NCBI GenBank assembly: GCA_027489355.1
Contig: JAIXZY010000079.1
Coordinates: forward strand, 62,001 to 126,000
Length of the DNA stretch: 64,000 bases
Direction: 5' to 3'
DNA from: Paracoccaceae bacterium
GTDB taxonomy: Bacteria; Pseudomonadota; Alphaproteobacteria; Rhodobacterales; Rhodobacteraceae
In this document: positions 35,068 to 44,643 of the stretch, piece by piece
Position numbering within the stretch: position 1 is the first letter of the stretch
Layout: the number at the start of each line of letters is the position of its first letter
The notes under the pieces: generated by a model
Database searches by the model: none
What the model saw: the letters and a program-made list of their open reading frames with translations, nothing else
What the model was told of the DNA's origin: nothing
Translations under genes and position numbers: made by a program

Positions 35068-35096
35068 CATATAGGGGCCGTCGGCGGGATTCGCAA
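35068..35096 (-). promoter_or_regulatory. Sigma-70 promoter of the SRP RNA gene
   Basis: The minus strand has -35 TTGCGA (35096-35091) and -10 TATATG (35073-35068), separated by exactly 17 bases. The -10 ends 7 bases before the RNA's predicted 5' end at about 35060. Confidence 0.8.
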
Positions 35097-35219
35097 GGAA
35101 GCTCTCCGGCCATCACGTCATTGGGGACCCCCGCGGGACGGTGGGCAAGATCGCCCGCAGGAAAGGCTCGACGCGCTGCACCCGGGAATGCCATCCTCAC
35201 AGATCTGGGGGGACCTGCC

Positions 35220-36593
35220 ATGACACGACTGCAGCGCCTGGACTGGCAGGACCACGGCACGCCGGACCTGCCACCGGCCTTTGCACTTGAGGAGGCCGAA
35301 GCGCGGCTGGCGTCAGTGCGGGCAGCAATGGCCAAGGCAGGCCAAGCCGCCTTGGTCATCTATGCCGACCGAGAACATGCGGCAAACCTCCATTGGCTGA
35401 CCGGCTTCGATCCGCGCTTCGAAGAAGCCGTTCTGGTTGTCACCGAGGCCGATGCGCTCCTCATCGTGGGAAACGAATGCCTGGCCTATACGGGAATCTC
35501 TCCCCTGGTCGCGGCGGGTTGCGTCAGGATCGGGCATTGCGCCTCGCTCTCCTTGCCAAGCCAGCCCCGGGGCAGCCGGCGGTTGTGGGAGTGGCTGGAT
35601 GATGTCGTCCCGGCTGGAGCCAGGATCGGCGCGGTAGGGTGGAAATGGTACGGTTCGGATGAGCTTCCCCCCGGCCAGGACCCGGCGCTGGCGCTGGACA
35701 TTCCCGCATTTCTGGCGGATCCGCTGCGCCAGCGGGCGGGACGGGTCGAGAATGCGACCGCACTTTTCATGCATCCCGGCCAAGGCCTTCGGGCGCGCGT
35801 GGGCGTCGACGACATCGCGCGGCTGGAGTTTTCGAACCACATGGCCGCAAGCGCGTTGAGGCGGATGGTGTTTTCCTTCCAGGAGGGAATGACCGATTTC
35901 GTCGCCATCGAGGCTGCGCGGATGGGCGGGCTCCCCCTTGGCTGCCACGTGACTTTCGCGATGGGAGCGACGCCCGGCCTGTCCGGCCCCATCGGCGACC
36001 GCATCCGGCGCGGGGTTCCCGCCAGCTTCAACATCGCCCATTGGGGGTCCAACATCTGCCGCGCCGGCTGGATGGCGCGGGGGGAAGAGGACCTTCCGGC
36101 CAGCGCGGCGGGCTATCTGGAAGAATTCGTCTATCCCTACATGCAGGCCATGTCGGACTGGTGCGGGATGATGCGGCCGGGCGTGGCGGGGGGCGCGGTC
36201 TGGGCGATGATCCATGACCGCCTGCCGCCGGAGTTCGGGGTGACGCTGAACCCGGGCCACCTGATCGGGCTGGACGAATGGATGTCCTCTCCCATCACGC
36301 CGGAGTCGGGGATACCGCTTGCCTCGGGCATGGCGATGCAGATGGACGTGATCCCCGCGCATCCGACCTGGGGGTCGACCCGGATGGAGGATGGCTATGT
36401 CATCGCCGACGAGGGCCTGCGGGATGAGCTGGCGCGGAAGCACCCGAATGCGGCCCGGCGCTGTGCCTTGCGGGCCGAATTCATGCGCCGGGTGATCGGG
36501 ATGGAGGTGCCGGAGAGCCTTCTGCCGCTGGCCGACACCTGCGGGATCATCGCACCCTGGCTTCTGGACCCGGCGCAGGTGGTGGTGTTGTAG
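35220..36593 (+). CDS. M24-family (creatinase/Xaa-Pro peptidase-like) protein with degenerate metal site
   Basis: This 457-residue protein has a creatinase-like N-terminal domain and a pita-bread C-terminal domain (GHLIGLDEW and MEDGYVIADEGL). The usual Asp ligands (DxG...DxxR) are replaced by NIAHWGSNICR, and the normal Glu of the EPG motif is Asp (MQMDVIP). Metal-peptidase activity is therefore doubtful, and a creatinase-like hydrolase or a non-enzymatic role is possible. ATG 35220 follows a GGGGGGAC stretch. Confidence 0.75.
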   Translation: MTRLQRLDWQDHGTPDLPPAFALEEAEARLASVRAAMAKAGQAALVIYADREHAANLHWLTGFDPRFEEAVLVVTEADALLIVGNECLAYTGISPLVAAGCVRIGHCASLSLPSQPRGSRRLWEWLDDVVPAGARIGAVGWKWYGSDELPPGQDPALALDIPAFLADPLRQRAGRVENATALFMHPGQGLRARVGVDDIARLEFSNHMAASALRRMVFSFQEGMTDFVAIEAARMGGLPLGCHVTFAMGATPGLSGPIGDRIRRGVPASFNIAHWGSNICRAGWMARGEEDLPASAAGYLEEFVYPYMQAMSDWCGMMRPGVAGGAVWAMIHDRLPPEFGVTLNPGHLIGLDEWMSSPITPESGIPLASGMAMQMDVIPAHPTWGSTRMEDGYVIADEGLRDELARKHPNAARRCALRAEFMRRVIGMEVPESLLPLADTCGIIAPWLLDPAQVVVL

Positions 36594-36607
36594 GCCCCCA
36601 CCCCCAT

Positions 36608-36631
36608 CCCCTCCCCACGGAGGGGGAGGGG
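36608..36631. terminator. GC-rich hairpin downstream of the M24 gene
   Basis: CCCCTCCCC (36608-36616) pairs with GGGGAGGGG (36623-36631) around a 6-base loop, 15 bases after the stop. It is terminator-like but without a T-run. It may instead be a short intergenic repeat. Confidence 0.4.
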
Positions 36632-36708
36632 AGGCGCGCGATCTGACGCCGCGTTTCGGATGACGCGCGGGACGTGCTTCGCCATTCTGTGCGGCAAGGG
36701 AGACCCGC

Positions 36709-38733
36709 ATGACCGACTATCCGCATCTTTTGTCGCCAATCACGCTTGCCGGTGTGACGCTGAGAAACCGCAGCCTGATGGGCTCGATGCACACGGGGCT
36801 GGAGGAGACGGGCGACTGGGGCCGGGTCGCGGCCTTCTATGCCGCACGGGCGAAGGGCGGGGCGGGGCTGATCGTCACCGGGGGCATGGCGCCGAACCGC
36901 GAGGGCGGGGTGTTCCCGGGGGCGGCGGGGCTGTTCAGCGACAAGGACACCGCCAACCACCGCCGGGTGACCGAGGCCGTCCATGCCGAGGGCGGGCATA
37001 TCGCGATGCAGATCCTGCATGCGGGGCGTTATGCCTATTCCAAGGACTGCGTGGCGCCGTCGGCGCTGAAGTCGCCGATCTCTCCCTTCCCGCCGCGGGA
37101 GCTGGACGAGGAGGGGATCGAGGCGCAGATTGCCGCGATCGCCACCGCAGCCACGCGGGCCGTCGAGGCGGGTTATGACGGCGTCGAGGTGATGGGGTCC
37201 GAGGGCTATTTCCTGAACCAGTTCCTAGTCACCCACACCAACCGCCGCACCGACCGTTGGGGCGGCAGCTACGAGAACCGGATGCGCCTTCCGGTCGAGG
37301 TGGTGCGCCGGGTGCGGGCCGCACTGGGTGCAAGGCCCGTCCTGATTTACCGCATCTCGCTGATCGACCTGGTGCCGGACGGCTCGACCTGGGACGAGGT
37401 CGTGGCGCTGGCAAAGGCGGTCGAGGAGGCTGGGGCCTCGGTCCTGAACACCGGAATCGGCTGGCACGAGGCGCGGGTGCCGACGATTGCGACCTCGGTC
37501 CCGCGGGCTGGGTTCGCACATCTGACGGCGCGGCTGAGGCCGGAGGTGGGGATTCCGGTCATCACTTCCAATCGGATCAACGCGCCGGACGTGGCAGAGA
37601 GGCTGCTGGCCGAGGGGGCCGCCGACATGGTTTCGATGGCTCGGCCGTGGCTGGCCGATGCCGACTTCATCGTCAAGGCGGCCGGCGGGCGGGCGAAGGA
37701 AATCGCGCCCTGCATCGCCTGCAACCAGGCCTGCCTCGATCACACCTTCTCGGGCAAGCTGACCTCATGCCTCGTGAACCCCCGCGCCTGTCATGAGACG
37801 GAGCTTGTATATACGGCCGCGGACGTGCCGAAGCAGGTGGCCGTGGTCGGGGCGGGACCGGCGGGGATGATGACGGCCATCGTCGCAGCGGGCCGAGGGC
37901 ACAAGGTCACTCTTTTCGACAAGGCCGACCAGGTGGGCGGGCAACTGAATCTCGCCAGTCAAGTGCCGGGCAAGGAAGAGTTCCACGGCCTTGTGGACTG
38001 GTTCGCAACGATGCTGAATGCGTCCGGGATCGCGCTGCGGCTGGGGCAACAGGTCCAGGCCGACGATCTGGCGGGCTTCGACGAGGTGGTGATCGCAACC
38101 GGCGTCACTCCCCGCGATCCGGGCATTCCGGTCGAGGCGGGGTCCACGGTGCTGTCCTACATCGACGTGTTGAGGGGCGCGCCGGTGGGACCTCGTGTTG
38201 CCGTGGTCGGCGCGGGCGGTATCGGCTTCGACGTGGCCGAAACCCTTGTGCAGGACGGCGTCAGCCCGACGCTCGATGCCGGGCTCTGGCGCGAGGAGTG
38301 GGGGGTGAGCGCGCCGTGGGAGGACCGCGGGGGACTTGACCCCGAGGGGCCGAAGCCGCACCCGCCGGCGCGGCAAGTGCATCTGTTGCAGCGCAAGGCC
38401 GAAAAGCCGGGACGGCATCTGGGCAAGACGACCGGCTGGATCCACCGGGCGAGCCTGGCGATGAAGAGGGTGCGGATGCAGGGCGGGGTGAATTACGAAC
38501 GGATCACGCCCGAGGGGCTGTGGATCAGCCACGGGCCGGCCCGCGACCAGGTCGAGCTTCTGGCGGTGGATGCCGTGGTCCTCTGCTCGGGACAAGAGCC
38601 CGAGCGCGGGCTCAGCGCCGAGCTGGAGCGGCGGGGCATCCGGCATCACCGCATCGGCGGGGCGGATGTGGCCGCCGAGCTGGACGCCAAGCGCGCCATT
38701 GATCAGGCGGCGCGCTTGGCGGCACGGCTTTAG
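36709..38733 (+). CDS. fadH: 2,4-dienoyl-CoA reductase (NADPH), FadH-like
   Basis: This 674-residue iron-sulfur flavoenzyme of unsaturated fatty acid beta-oxidation begins with an old-yellow-enzyme TIM barrel (NRSLMGSMHTGLEE, ILHAGRYAYS, GYDGVEVMGSEGYFLNQFL). It has a [4Fe-4S] cluster motif CIACNQAC (Cys335/338/342) plus a Cys near 354, and a C-terminal FAD/NADPH half starting VAVVGAGPAGMM. The sequence follows E. coli FadH closely along its whole length. AGGGAG precedes ATG 36709. Confidence 0.92.
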   Translation: MTDYPHLLSPITLAGVTLRNRSLMGSMHTGLEETGDWGRVAAFYAARAKGGAGLIVTGGMAPNREGGVFPGAAGLFSDKDTANHRRVTEAVHAEGGHIAMQILHAGRYAYSKDCVAPSALKSPISPFPPRELDEEGIEAQIAAIATAATRAVEAGYDGVEVMGSEGYFLNQFLVTHTNRRTDRWGGSYENRMRLPVEVVRRVRAALGARPVLIYRISLIDLVPDGSTWDEVVALAKAVEEAGASVLNTGIGWHEARVPTIATSVPRAGFAHLTARLRPEVGIPVITSNRINAPDVAERLLAEGAADMVSMARPWLADADFIVKAAGGRAKEIAPCIACNQACLDHTFSGKLTSCLVNPRACHETELVYTAADVPKQVAVVGAGPAGMMTAIVAAGRGHKVTLFDKADQVGGQLNLASQVPGKEEFHGLVDWFATMLNASGIALRLGQQVQADDLAGFDEVVIATGVTPRDPGIPVEAGSTVLSYIDVLRGAPVGPRVAVVGAGGIGFDVAETLVQDGVSPTLDAGLWREEWGVSAPWEDRGGLDPEGPKPHPPARQVHLLQRKAEKPGRHLGKTTGWIHRASLAMKRVRMQGGVNYERITPEGLWISHGPARDQVELLAVDAVVLCSGQEPERGLSAELERRGIRHHRIGGADVAAELDAKRAIDQAARLAARL

Positions 38734-38764
38734 GGGGCCGCCGTCCGGCAGCCCCCCCGGGGCG

Positions 38765-39025
38765 TCAGCCGCCCGACGAAGCCTCGCCCGGCGCCTTGAT
38801 AACGCCGCCGTCCAGCGCGGCCTGAAGCTCGGTCGCATCCACCGCGCCGTCGGCGCTCGTGTCGATGGACTTGAAGGTGTCCTCGGTCAGATCGCTCCAG
38901 ACCGCCTGAAGCTCGACCAGCGACCAGCTGCCGCTTTCGTCGGTGTCCGGCACGTCCGGCAGGGTCTGCGCGAAGGCGGCCGAGGCCAGGGCAAGCGGTG
39001 CCAGCACGATTGCGAAGCGTTTCAT
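38765..39025 (-). CDS. Small secreted EF-hand protein
   Basis: This 86-residue protein has a signal peptide MKRFAIVLAPLALASAAFA and two EF-hand calcium loops, DTDESGSWSLVE (about residues 27-38) and DTSADGAVDATE (about 55-66). AAGGAG precedes ATG 39025. It is probably a periplasmic calcium-binding protein, and similar small EF-hand proteins occur in Rhodobacterales. No partner is suggested by its neighbours. Confidence 0.85.
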   Translation of the reverse strand: MKRFAIVLAPLALASAAFAQTLPDVPDTDESGSWSLVELQAVWSDLTEDTFKSIDTSADGAVDATELQAALDGGVIKAPGEASSGG

Positions 39026-39396
39026 GGAAGTCTCCTTTTTCTATCCACGATTGCACGGCGCGGGTTTCCCCGCCGCCGGACCGACCTAACGGGTGGCGGG
39101 AGGACATTCCATACCACGGAAACAATCCCGATCTTTTGTGGCAATCGTCTGCTATTTCTCAACCTTCAATGGAACATTTTCCCGCCGATGGCGTCGCTCC
39201 GTGCCTTTCCTTGCGCAAGCGGCCCCGGCAGTTCGGCGAAGGGATGCCCATCGGCCCGGACCTCCGCCCGTTTCGCTGCCATGAACGATCCCCCACAATA
39301 CCCCGGATCGGACGCCTGATTGCCGCCTTCCTGCCCGATTTGGAAGTGAAACCTCTTTGTAACAAAATCGGCGTGTCTGCTCCCGAAGAGGACAAT
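39026..39396. other. Intergenic region before the LysR gene, no gene seen
   Basis: These 371 bases separate divergent genes (EF-hand protein and LysR regulator). The frame of the LysR gene is open upstream, but the conserved N-terminus begins at 39397. I see no clear palindrome or terminator here. Promoters for both genes must lie in it. Confidence 0.4.
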
Positions 39397-40302
39397 ATGG
39401 ATCGACTGACAGAGATGGAGGCCTTCGCCACGGTAGTGGATCAGGGCGGCTTCACCGATGCAGCCAAGAAGATGGGGATCTCCAAATCCGCCGTTTCGAA
39501 ACATGTGTCTGCCCTGGAAGCCCGTCTTGGCGCGCGCCTGCTGAACCGCACCACCCGCCGGGTGTCTCCGACGGAAATCGGCCTTGCCTATTACGACCGT
39601 GCGCGCCGCGTGCTGAACGACGCGGGCGAGGCGGATGCGCTGGTCACCTCGATGCAGTCGGCACCCTCGGGCCTGTTGCGCGTTTCGGTGGCCACGGATT
39701 TCGGCGTGAACCTGCTGTCGCCGATCCTGGGGGATTTCCTGCTGGAATACCCCGACATTACCGTGAACATGGTGCTGAACAACCGCTATGTCGAACTGAT
39801 CAGCGAAGGTTTCGACATGGCGATTCGCTTGGGCGAGCTGGAGGACAGCACGCTGCGCGCCCGCAAGCTGACCGAGACGACCAAGCGCATGATCGGTGCG
39901 CCCAGCTATTTCCAGCGCTTCGGACGGCCGCAGAAGATCGACGATCTGAACGACCATAAGCTCTTGCATTATTCCAACCAGGCCAACGGCAATGTCTGGA
40001 AGATCACCGCCCCTTCGGGCGAAAAGCGGCAGGTCCGGTCCGTCGGTTGGCTGACCGTGAACGACGGGCAGTCATTGCTGAACGCCGCGATCTCGGGCCT
40101 TGGGATCGCCTATCTGCCAAGCTTCCTTTATGCCGACGCAATGCGGCAGGGCCTGGTCGAAGAGGCCATTCCCGGCCTCCCGGTCGAGGTTCTGGGCATC
40201 TACGCCGTCTACCCGCCGGGCCGCTTCACGCAGCCCAAGGTGCGGGCCTTCATCGACTTCCTTGCGCGGCGCTATGCCGACAAGGGTCCCGACAACTGGT
40301 AA
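39397..40302 (+). CDS. LysR-family transcriptional regulator
   Basis: This 301-residue LTTR has an N-terminal HTH (GGFTDAAKKMGISKSAVSKHVSALEARLGARLLNRTTR, about residues 16-53) and a C-terminal periplasmic-binding-like effector domain. It resembles the DsdC/AaeR-like subgroup (MDRLTEMEAFATVVDQGGF). GAGGA lies before ATG 39397. It is divergent from the EF-hand gene and convergent with the OmpA gene, so its target is not evident. Confidence 0.9.
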   Translation: MDRLTEMEAFATVVDQGGFTDAAKKMGISKSAVSKHVSALEARLGARLLNRTTRRVSPTEIGLAYYDRARRVLNDAGEADALVTSMQSAPSGLLRVSVATDFGVNLLSPILGDFLLEYPDITVNMVLNNRYVELISEGFDMAIRLGELEDSTLRARKLTETTKRMIGAPSYFQRFGRPQKIDDLNDHKLLHYSNQANGNVWKITAPSGEKRQVRSVGWLTVNDGQSLLNAAISGLGIAYLPSFLYADAMRQGLVEEAIPGLPVEVLGIYAVYPPGRFTQPKVRAFIDFLARRYADKGPDNW

Positions 40303-40329
40303 CGGCCCTCCCCCCTCTCGGGTCGTGCC

Positions 40330-41274
40330 TTAGCGGGTCGAAGTGACAACCACTTCGACCCGTCTGTTCTTCTGCCGCCCCTCTTCGGTCTGGTTCGTCG
40401 CGCGCGGGGACAGGAATCCCACTCCGTCCGAGGTGATGCGGGCCGGGTCCGCGGAGTAACGCTGCACAAGCGCTTCAGCCACCGCTTCGGCGCGACGTTC
40501 GGACAGGGCTTTGTTGGCCGCGAGACTGCCAGAAGCGTCGGTATGCCCCACCAGGGCGACGGTGCCTTCGGGATTGGCCTCAAGCCACGCGGCGACCGCC
40601 GCCAGCGAGGGGTAGTCGCCCTCGGTCAGGGTTGCCGCGCCGCTGGCGAACACCAGGTCCTCCAGCACCGCAGAGCCGGTCTCGTCCAGCGCCGAACCGA
40701 TCGCCGAGGGCTGGGCCGGCACCGTGGCCCCGCGCTGCGCCTCTGCCTCGTCCAGGTTGACCGGAGTCTCTACGGATGCGGCCACGTCTGGCGCCGAGCT
40801 GACCCGCGTGAGTTGGACATAGGCCGCACCGGCGCTGCGGCTGACGAGGATCGAAACGGCCTCGTCCCCGCGCAAGGCCGACAGGAACCGGAAATCCCCC
40901 AGGTCGACGTGCATGTCGGGTTCGGGCATGACCTCGGTTCCGAAGCGGAAGTCGAAGCCGCCGCAGGACCGCGTCTCGCATTCGAAGACGATCTCGTATC
41001 CCGCTGCAATCACCTGATCCCGCAGCGGGTCGATCAGGGCAAGGGTCGTGGCATCCGGTGCGTCCAGCCGGAACGCGCGCTGGTCAAGCGCCCCCTCGAC
41101 CTGGCGTGCGGGCACGCTGGTTCCGTCGAAGGCCGCCGTGGGAAGCGCATAGCTGCCAGGAAGCTCGGACCGCGTCTCCTCGGCCAGGACCTTGCCGGGC
41201 AGATCGAGGGTCAGGGCGGCGGACGGATCGGCCAGTGCGGCAGCAAGGATAAGCGGGATATAAGCCTTCAGCAC
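40330..41274 (-). CDS. OmpA-family protein
   Basis: This 314-residue exported protein has an N-terminal signal-like stretch (AYIPLILAAALADPSAA), a ~190-residue unassigned middle part and a C-terminal OmpA peptidoglycan-binding domain (LVGHTDASGSLAANKALSERRAEAVAEAL, NRRVEVVV). It begins with GTG at 41274. It probably links the envelope to peptidoglycan. It is transcribed after the GNAT gene and convergent with the LysR gene. Confidence 0.87.
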   Translation of the reverse strand: MLKAYIPLILAAALADPSAALTLDLPGKVLAEETRSELPGSYALPTAAFDGTSVPARQVEGALDQRAFRLDAPDATTLALIDPLRDQVIAAGYEIVFECETRSCGGFDFRFGTEVMPEPDMHVDLGDFRFLSALRGDEAVSILVSRSAGAAYVQLTRVSSAPDVAASVETPVNLDEAEAQRGATVPAQPSAIGSALDETGSAVLEDLVFASGAATLTEGDYPSLAAVAAWLEANPEGTVALVGHTDASGSLAANKALSERRAEAVAEALVQRYSADPARITSDGVGFLSPRATNQTEEGRQKNRRVEVVVTSTR

Positions 41275-41295
41275 TGCCCGGGTCGCTTTCCGCGA

Positions 41296-41991
41296 TCATT
41301 TCATTCGGTAGTGGTACTCTCCCACAACTTCCATGCCAAGGCGAGCATAGAGCGCGCGAGCGGCGGTGTTCTGCCGGGTGACGACCAGCGACAGCCGGGT
41401 CGCCCCCTGCTCCGCCGCCCAGTTCGCCGCCGCACGCAGAAGGCTCATCCCCAAACCGTGACGGCGGTGACTGTCCCGCACCTCCAGCGCATGCAGCATC
41501 GCTTCCGACCCGTGGCATGCAACGAAGGCGACACCCGCCGGACGGTCGCCGTTTCGACCCAGGAGCGCGGCCTTCGGGCCATCCGCTCTCTCCATGACCG
41601 CGATCCGCTCCGGTCCGATCCCGCCCTCGGCCCAGATCGAGCGCGCAATTTCCAGCGGGGGCCAGTGGGCAAAGGCGGTCAGGTCAGGCAACTCGGCGGT
41701 CAGCTTCGCGACGGGAGCGGCATAGGCGACCACGGGGTCGACGACGCGCCAGCCGCGGGCATCCAGCGCCGTGTCCAGCGCGCCCTCTCCGGCGCGAACC
41801 TGAATCAGCGGCGCAGCCATTTCCGCTTCAAGAGCGTCGATGTCCCCTTCGGTGAAAACCCCCGCAAGGCTGGCGGCGGACACGCGCTTGCCGCCGCCAG
41901 CCCCCTCGCGCAGGATGAAGGGACCAAGACTGCGACAGGCGGCAGGCGGCCAGGTTGCATCCATCACCTTGGCCAGCGCGTCGGGCGTCAT
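41296..41991 (-). CDS. GNAT-family N-acetyltransferase
   Basis: This 231-residue protein has a C-terminal GNAT fold with the acetyl-CoA motif region LEVRDSHRRHGLGMSLLRAAANWA and a terminal YARLGMEVVGEYHYRM. The N-terminal half may be a second, degenerate GNAT fold. Its ATG overlaps the stop of the MoaB/CinA-like gene (ATGA). The substrate is unknown. Confidence 0.85.
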   Translation of the reverse strand: MTPDALAKVMDATWPPAACRSLGPFILREGAGGGKRVSAASLAGVFTEGDIDALEAEMAAPLIQVRAGEGALDTALDARGWRVVDPVVAYAAPVAKLTAELPDLTAFAHWPPLEIARSIWAEGGIGPERIAVMERADGPKAALLGRNGDRPAGVAFVACHGSEAMLHALEVRDSHRRHGLGMSLLRAAANWAAEQGATRLSLVVTRQNTAARALYARLGMEVVGEYHYRMK

Positions 41992-42707
41992 CCGAACAAC
42001 CGCGTCAGCTTGACCATCGCCTGATCCAGCCGCCCCGGGTCGGTGCCGCGGATAACCAGGTTGGTGCCATGCGCGCCGTTCTGGATGAAGGGATAGGACC
42101 CCATCGACAGCTCCGGAAATTCGGCCGCCAGCGCGCCGAACTCGGCGGCGATCTCGCCCTCACCCCGGTTGACGCGCAGGCTCTGCGACAGAAGCGGCGG
42201 GCCGCCGGTCAGCTTCGGCAGGACCGAGGCCACCATGGCTTCGAAGATCTTCGGGACGCCGGCCATGACATGGACGTTGCCGATGATGAACCCCGGGGCA
42301 GTCGAGACCGGGTTGTCGATGAGCGCCGCGCCGTCGGGGATGCGGGCCATGCGCTGGCGGGCTTCGTTGAAAGGAAGCCCCGCGCGGTCGTAGTGCGCCT
42401 GCAGCAGCGCCATCGCGTCGGCACGGTGGCCGATCTTCGCACCCATCGCCTCGGCGACGGCGTCGGCGGTGATGTCATCATGCGTGGGGCCAATCCCCCC
42501 GCTGGTGAAGACATGGGTGTATTTGGCCGAAAGCGCGCGAACGGCCTCCACGATCTCGGCATGGACGTCCGCCACGACCCGCGCCTCGCGGAGCGTGATG
42601 CCGACGCGGGTCAGCTCTCCGGCCAGGAAATGCATGTTCGAATCGCGGGTGCGGCCCGAAAGGATCTCGTCGCCGATCACAAGGATCGCGGCTGTCGGGT
42701 TCGTCAT
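41988..42707 (-). CDS. Molybdopterin-binding domain protein (MoaB/CinA N-terminal type)
   Basis: This 239-residue protein has AAILVIGDEILSGRTRDSN at its start and SGGIGPTHDDITADAVAEAMG near residues 70-90, the MoCF/CinA signature. It lacks the C-terminal CinA deamidase domain. Stand-alone members are often annotated competence/damage-inducible or pyrophosphatase-like. ATG 42707 has GGAGG 5 bases upstream and is preferred to a TTG at 42710. Confidence 0.88.
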   Translation of the reverse strand: MTNPTAAILVIGDEILSGRTRDSNMHFLAGELTRVGITLREARVVADVHAEIVEAVRALSAKYTHVFTSGGIGPTHDDITADAVAEAMGAKIGHRADAMALLQAHYDRAGLPFNEARQRMARIPDGAALIDNPVSTAPGFIIGNVHVMAGVPKIFEAMVASVLPKLTGGPPLLSQSLRVNRGEGEIAAEFGALAAEFPELSMGSYPFIQNGAHGTNLVIRGTDPGRLDQAMVKLTRLFG

Positions 42708-42822
42708 CAAAGCCTCCGTGCATTCACAATCGCGGGTATAGCCTTCGGGGCCGCCGTTTCAAACCCCGGCCTCTGGCCATTTCCGCGCAAGATTATTATG
42801 TAGGGCACAAAGGAGACCCGGA

Positions 42823-43632
42823 TTGGACGACGTTCGCGCCCGCATCACCAAGGACGGCATCCGCATCTACGAGGATGCGGATTTTGCCGGCATGCGCACG
42901 GCCGGTCGCGTCGCGGCCGAGATCCTGGACGCCGTGGCGCCCCTGGTGGTGCCGGGGACGACCACGGGGGCCATCGACGACTTCATCACCGAAGAGATTA
43001 AGCGCCGCGGCGTCACCTCGGCCACCGTCGGCTACAAGGGCTACAAGCACGCGTCCTGCATCAGCGTGAACCACGTGGTCTGCCACGGGATTCCGGGGAC
43101 GAAGGTGCTGATGGACGGCGACATCCTGAACATCGACGTCACGGTGATCGTCGATGGCTGGTATGGCGATACCAGCCGGATGTACGTGGCGGGGCAGTTG
43201 GCGCGCAAGGCCGAACGGCTGATCGAGGTCACGCACGAAGGCCTGATGCGCGGGATCGCTGCGGTGAAGCCGGGCAACACCTTTGGCGACATCGGCCACG
43301 CGATCCAGGCCTATGTCGAGGCGCAGCGGATGTCCGTCGTGCGCGATTTCTGCGGCCACGGTCTGGGCCGGGTGTTCCACGCGCCGCCGAACGTGCTGCA
43401 CTACGGCCGCGCAGGCTCGGGTCCGGTGCTGGAGGAAGGCATGTTCTTCACCATCGAACCGATGGTGAACCTGGGCCGGCCCGAGACGAAGGTGCTGGCC
43501 GACGACTGGACGGCGGTAACCCGTGACAAGTCGCTCTCGGCGCAGTTCGAGCATTCGGTCGGCGTGACCGCGACGGGCTGTGAGATCTTCACGCTGTCCC
43601 CCGCTGGCAAGTTCCACCCGACCTGGGGCTGA
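42823..43632 (+). CDS. map: Type I methionine aminopeptidase
   Basis: This 269-residue enzyme removes N-terminal Met from new proteins. The five metal ligands are visible in NIDVTVIVDGWYGDTSRMY (two Asp), CGHGLGRVFH (His), FFTIEPM (Glu) and AQFEHSVGV (Glu). It starts with TTG at 42823, supported by AGGAG 7 bases upstream. The next in-frame ATG (42892) would cut into the fold. Confidence 0.93.
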   Translation: MDDVRARITKDGIRIYEDADFAGMRTAGRVAAEILDAVAPLVVPGTTTGAIDDFITEEIKRRGVTSATVGYKGYKHASCISVNHVVCHGIPGTKVLMDGDILNIDVTVIVDGWYGDTSRMYVAGQLARKAERLIEVTHEGLMRGIAAVKPGNTFGDIGHAIQAYVEAQRMSVVRDFCGHGLGRVFHAPPNVLHYGRAGSGPVLEEGMFFTIEPMVNLGRPETKVLADDWTAVTRDKSLSAQFEHSVGVTATGCEIFTLSPAGKFHPTWG

Positions 43633-43722
43633 TCCGGCCCCTGCCGGTGCGCCGCGGCGCAGATTGCATTTCGCCGCCCCCCGGCTTATTTCGAAGTCTG
43701 ACCCAAAGGGCAGCAGGCGCGC

Positions 43723-44640
43723 ATGAACTGGATCACCAACTACGTCCGTCCGAAGATCAACTCGCTTTTCTCGCGTCGCGAGGTGCCCGAGAACCTTTGG
43801 ACGAAGTGCCCGGAATGCGGCACGATGCTGTTCCACCGCGAGCTTGCGGCCAACCTGAACGTCTGCACGACCTGCGAACACCACATGGCGATCAGCCCGC
43901 GCGAACGCTTCGCGGCGCTGTTCGACGGCGGGATCTTTACCGAGGTGAAGGTTCCGGAACCCGTGGTCGACCCGCTGCACTTCCGCGACCAGAAGAAGTA
44001 CACCGACCGGATCAAGGCGGCGCAGAAGGCCAGCGGCGAAAAGGACGCAATGTTGGTGGCCGAGGGCGAGATTTCCCGCACCCCGATCGTGGCGGCCGCG
44101 CAGGACTTCAGCTTCATGGCCGGTTCGATGGGCATGTACGTCGGCAATGCGATCATCGCCGCCGCCGAGCGTGCGGTTAAGCTGAAGCGGCCGCTCGTGC
44201 TGTTCTCGGCCTCGGGCGGGGCGCGGATGCAGGAGGGGATGCTGTCCCTGATGCAGATGCCGCGCACGACGGTCGCGGTGCAGCTGCTGAAGGAAGCGGG
44301 GCTGCCCTACATCGTCGTCCTGACCCATCCGACCACGGGCGGGGTGACGGCAAGCTATGCCATGCTGGGCGACGTGCAGATCGCCGAGCCGAACGCCCAG
44401 ATCGGCTTCGCGGGGGCGCGGGTGATCGAACAGACGATCCGCGAGAAACTGCCCGAGGGCTTCCAGCGCGCCGAATACCTTCTGGACCACGGGATGCTGG
44501 ACCGCGTGGTGCACCGCAAGTCCATGAAGGACGAACTGGTCACGCTGGTCCGCATGCTGACCGGCCAACCCCCCGCGATCAAGGGCGACCTGCCCGCGCC
44601 GGTCGAGGCACCTGCCCCCAAGGTCGAAGCGGGCACCTGA
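43723..44640 (+). CDS. accD: Acetyl-CoA carboxylase carboxyltransferase subunit beta
   Basis: This 305-residue subunit of the fatty-acid-synthesis carboxylase has an N-terminal zinc finger (CPEC...CTTC, about residues 29-51) followed by the carboxyltransferase domain ([45 protein letters not shown]). The Pro/Ala-rich tail ends at 44640, and folC follows after 3 bases, the usual order in this group. Confidence 0.96.
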   Translation: MNWITNYVRPKINSLFSRREVPENLWTKCPECGTMLFHRELAANLNVCTTCEHHMAISPRERFAALFDGGIFTEVKVPEPVVDPLHFRDQKKYTDRIKAAQKASGEKDAMLVAEGEISRTPIVAAAQDFSFMAGSMGMYVGNAIIAAAERAVKLKRPLVLFSASGGARMQEGMLSLMQMPRTTVAVQLLKEAGLPYIVVLTHPTTGGVTASYAMLGDVQIAEPNAQIGFAGARVIEQTIREKLPEGFQRAEYLLDHGMLDRVVHRKSMKDELVTLVRMLTGQPPAIKGDLPAPVEAPAPKVEAGT

Positions 44641-44643
44641 TCC

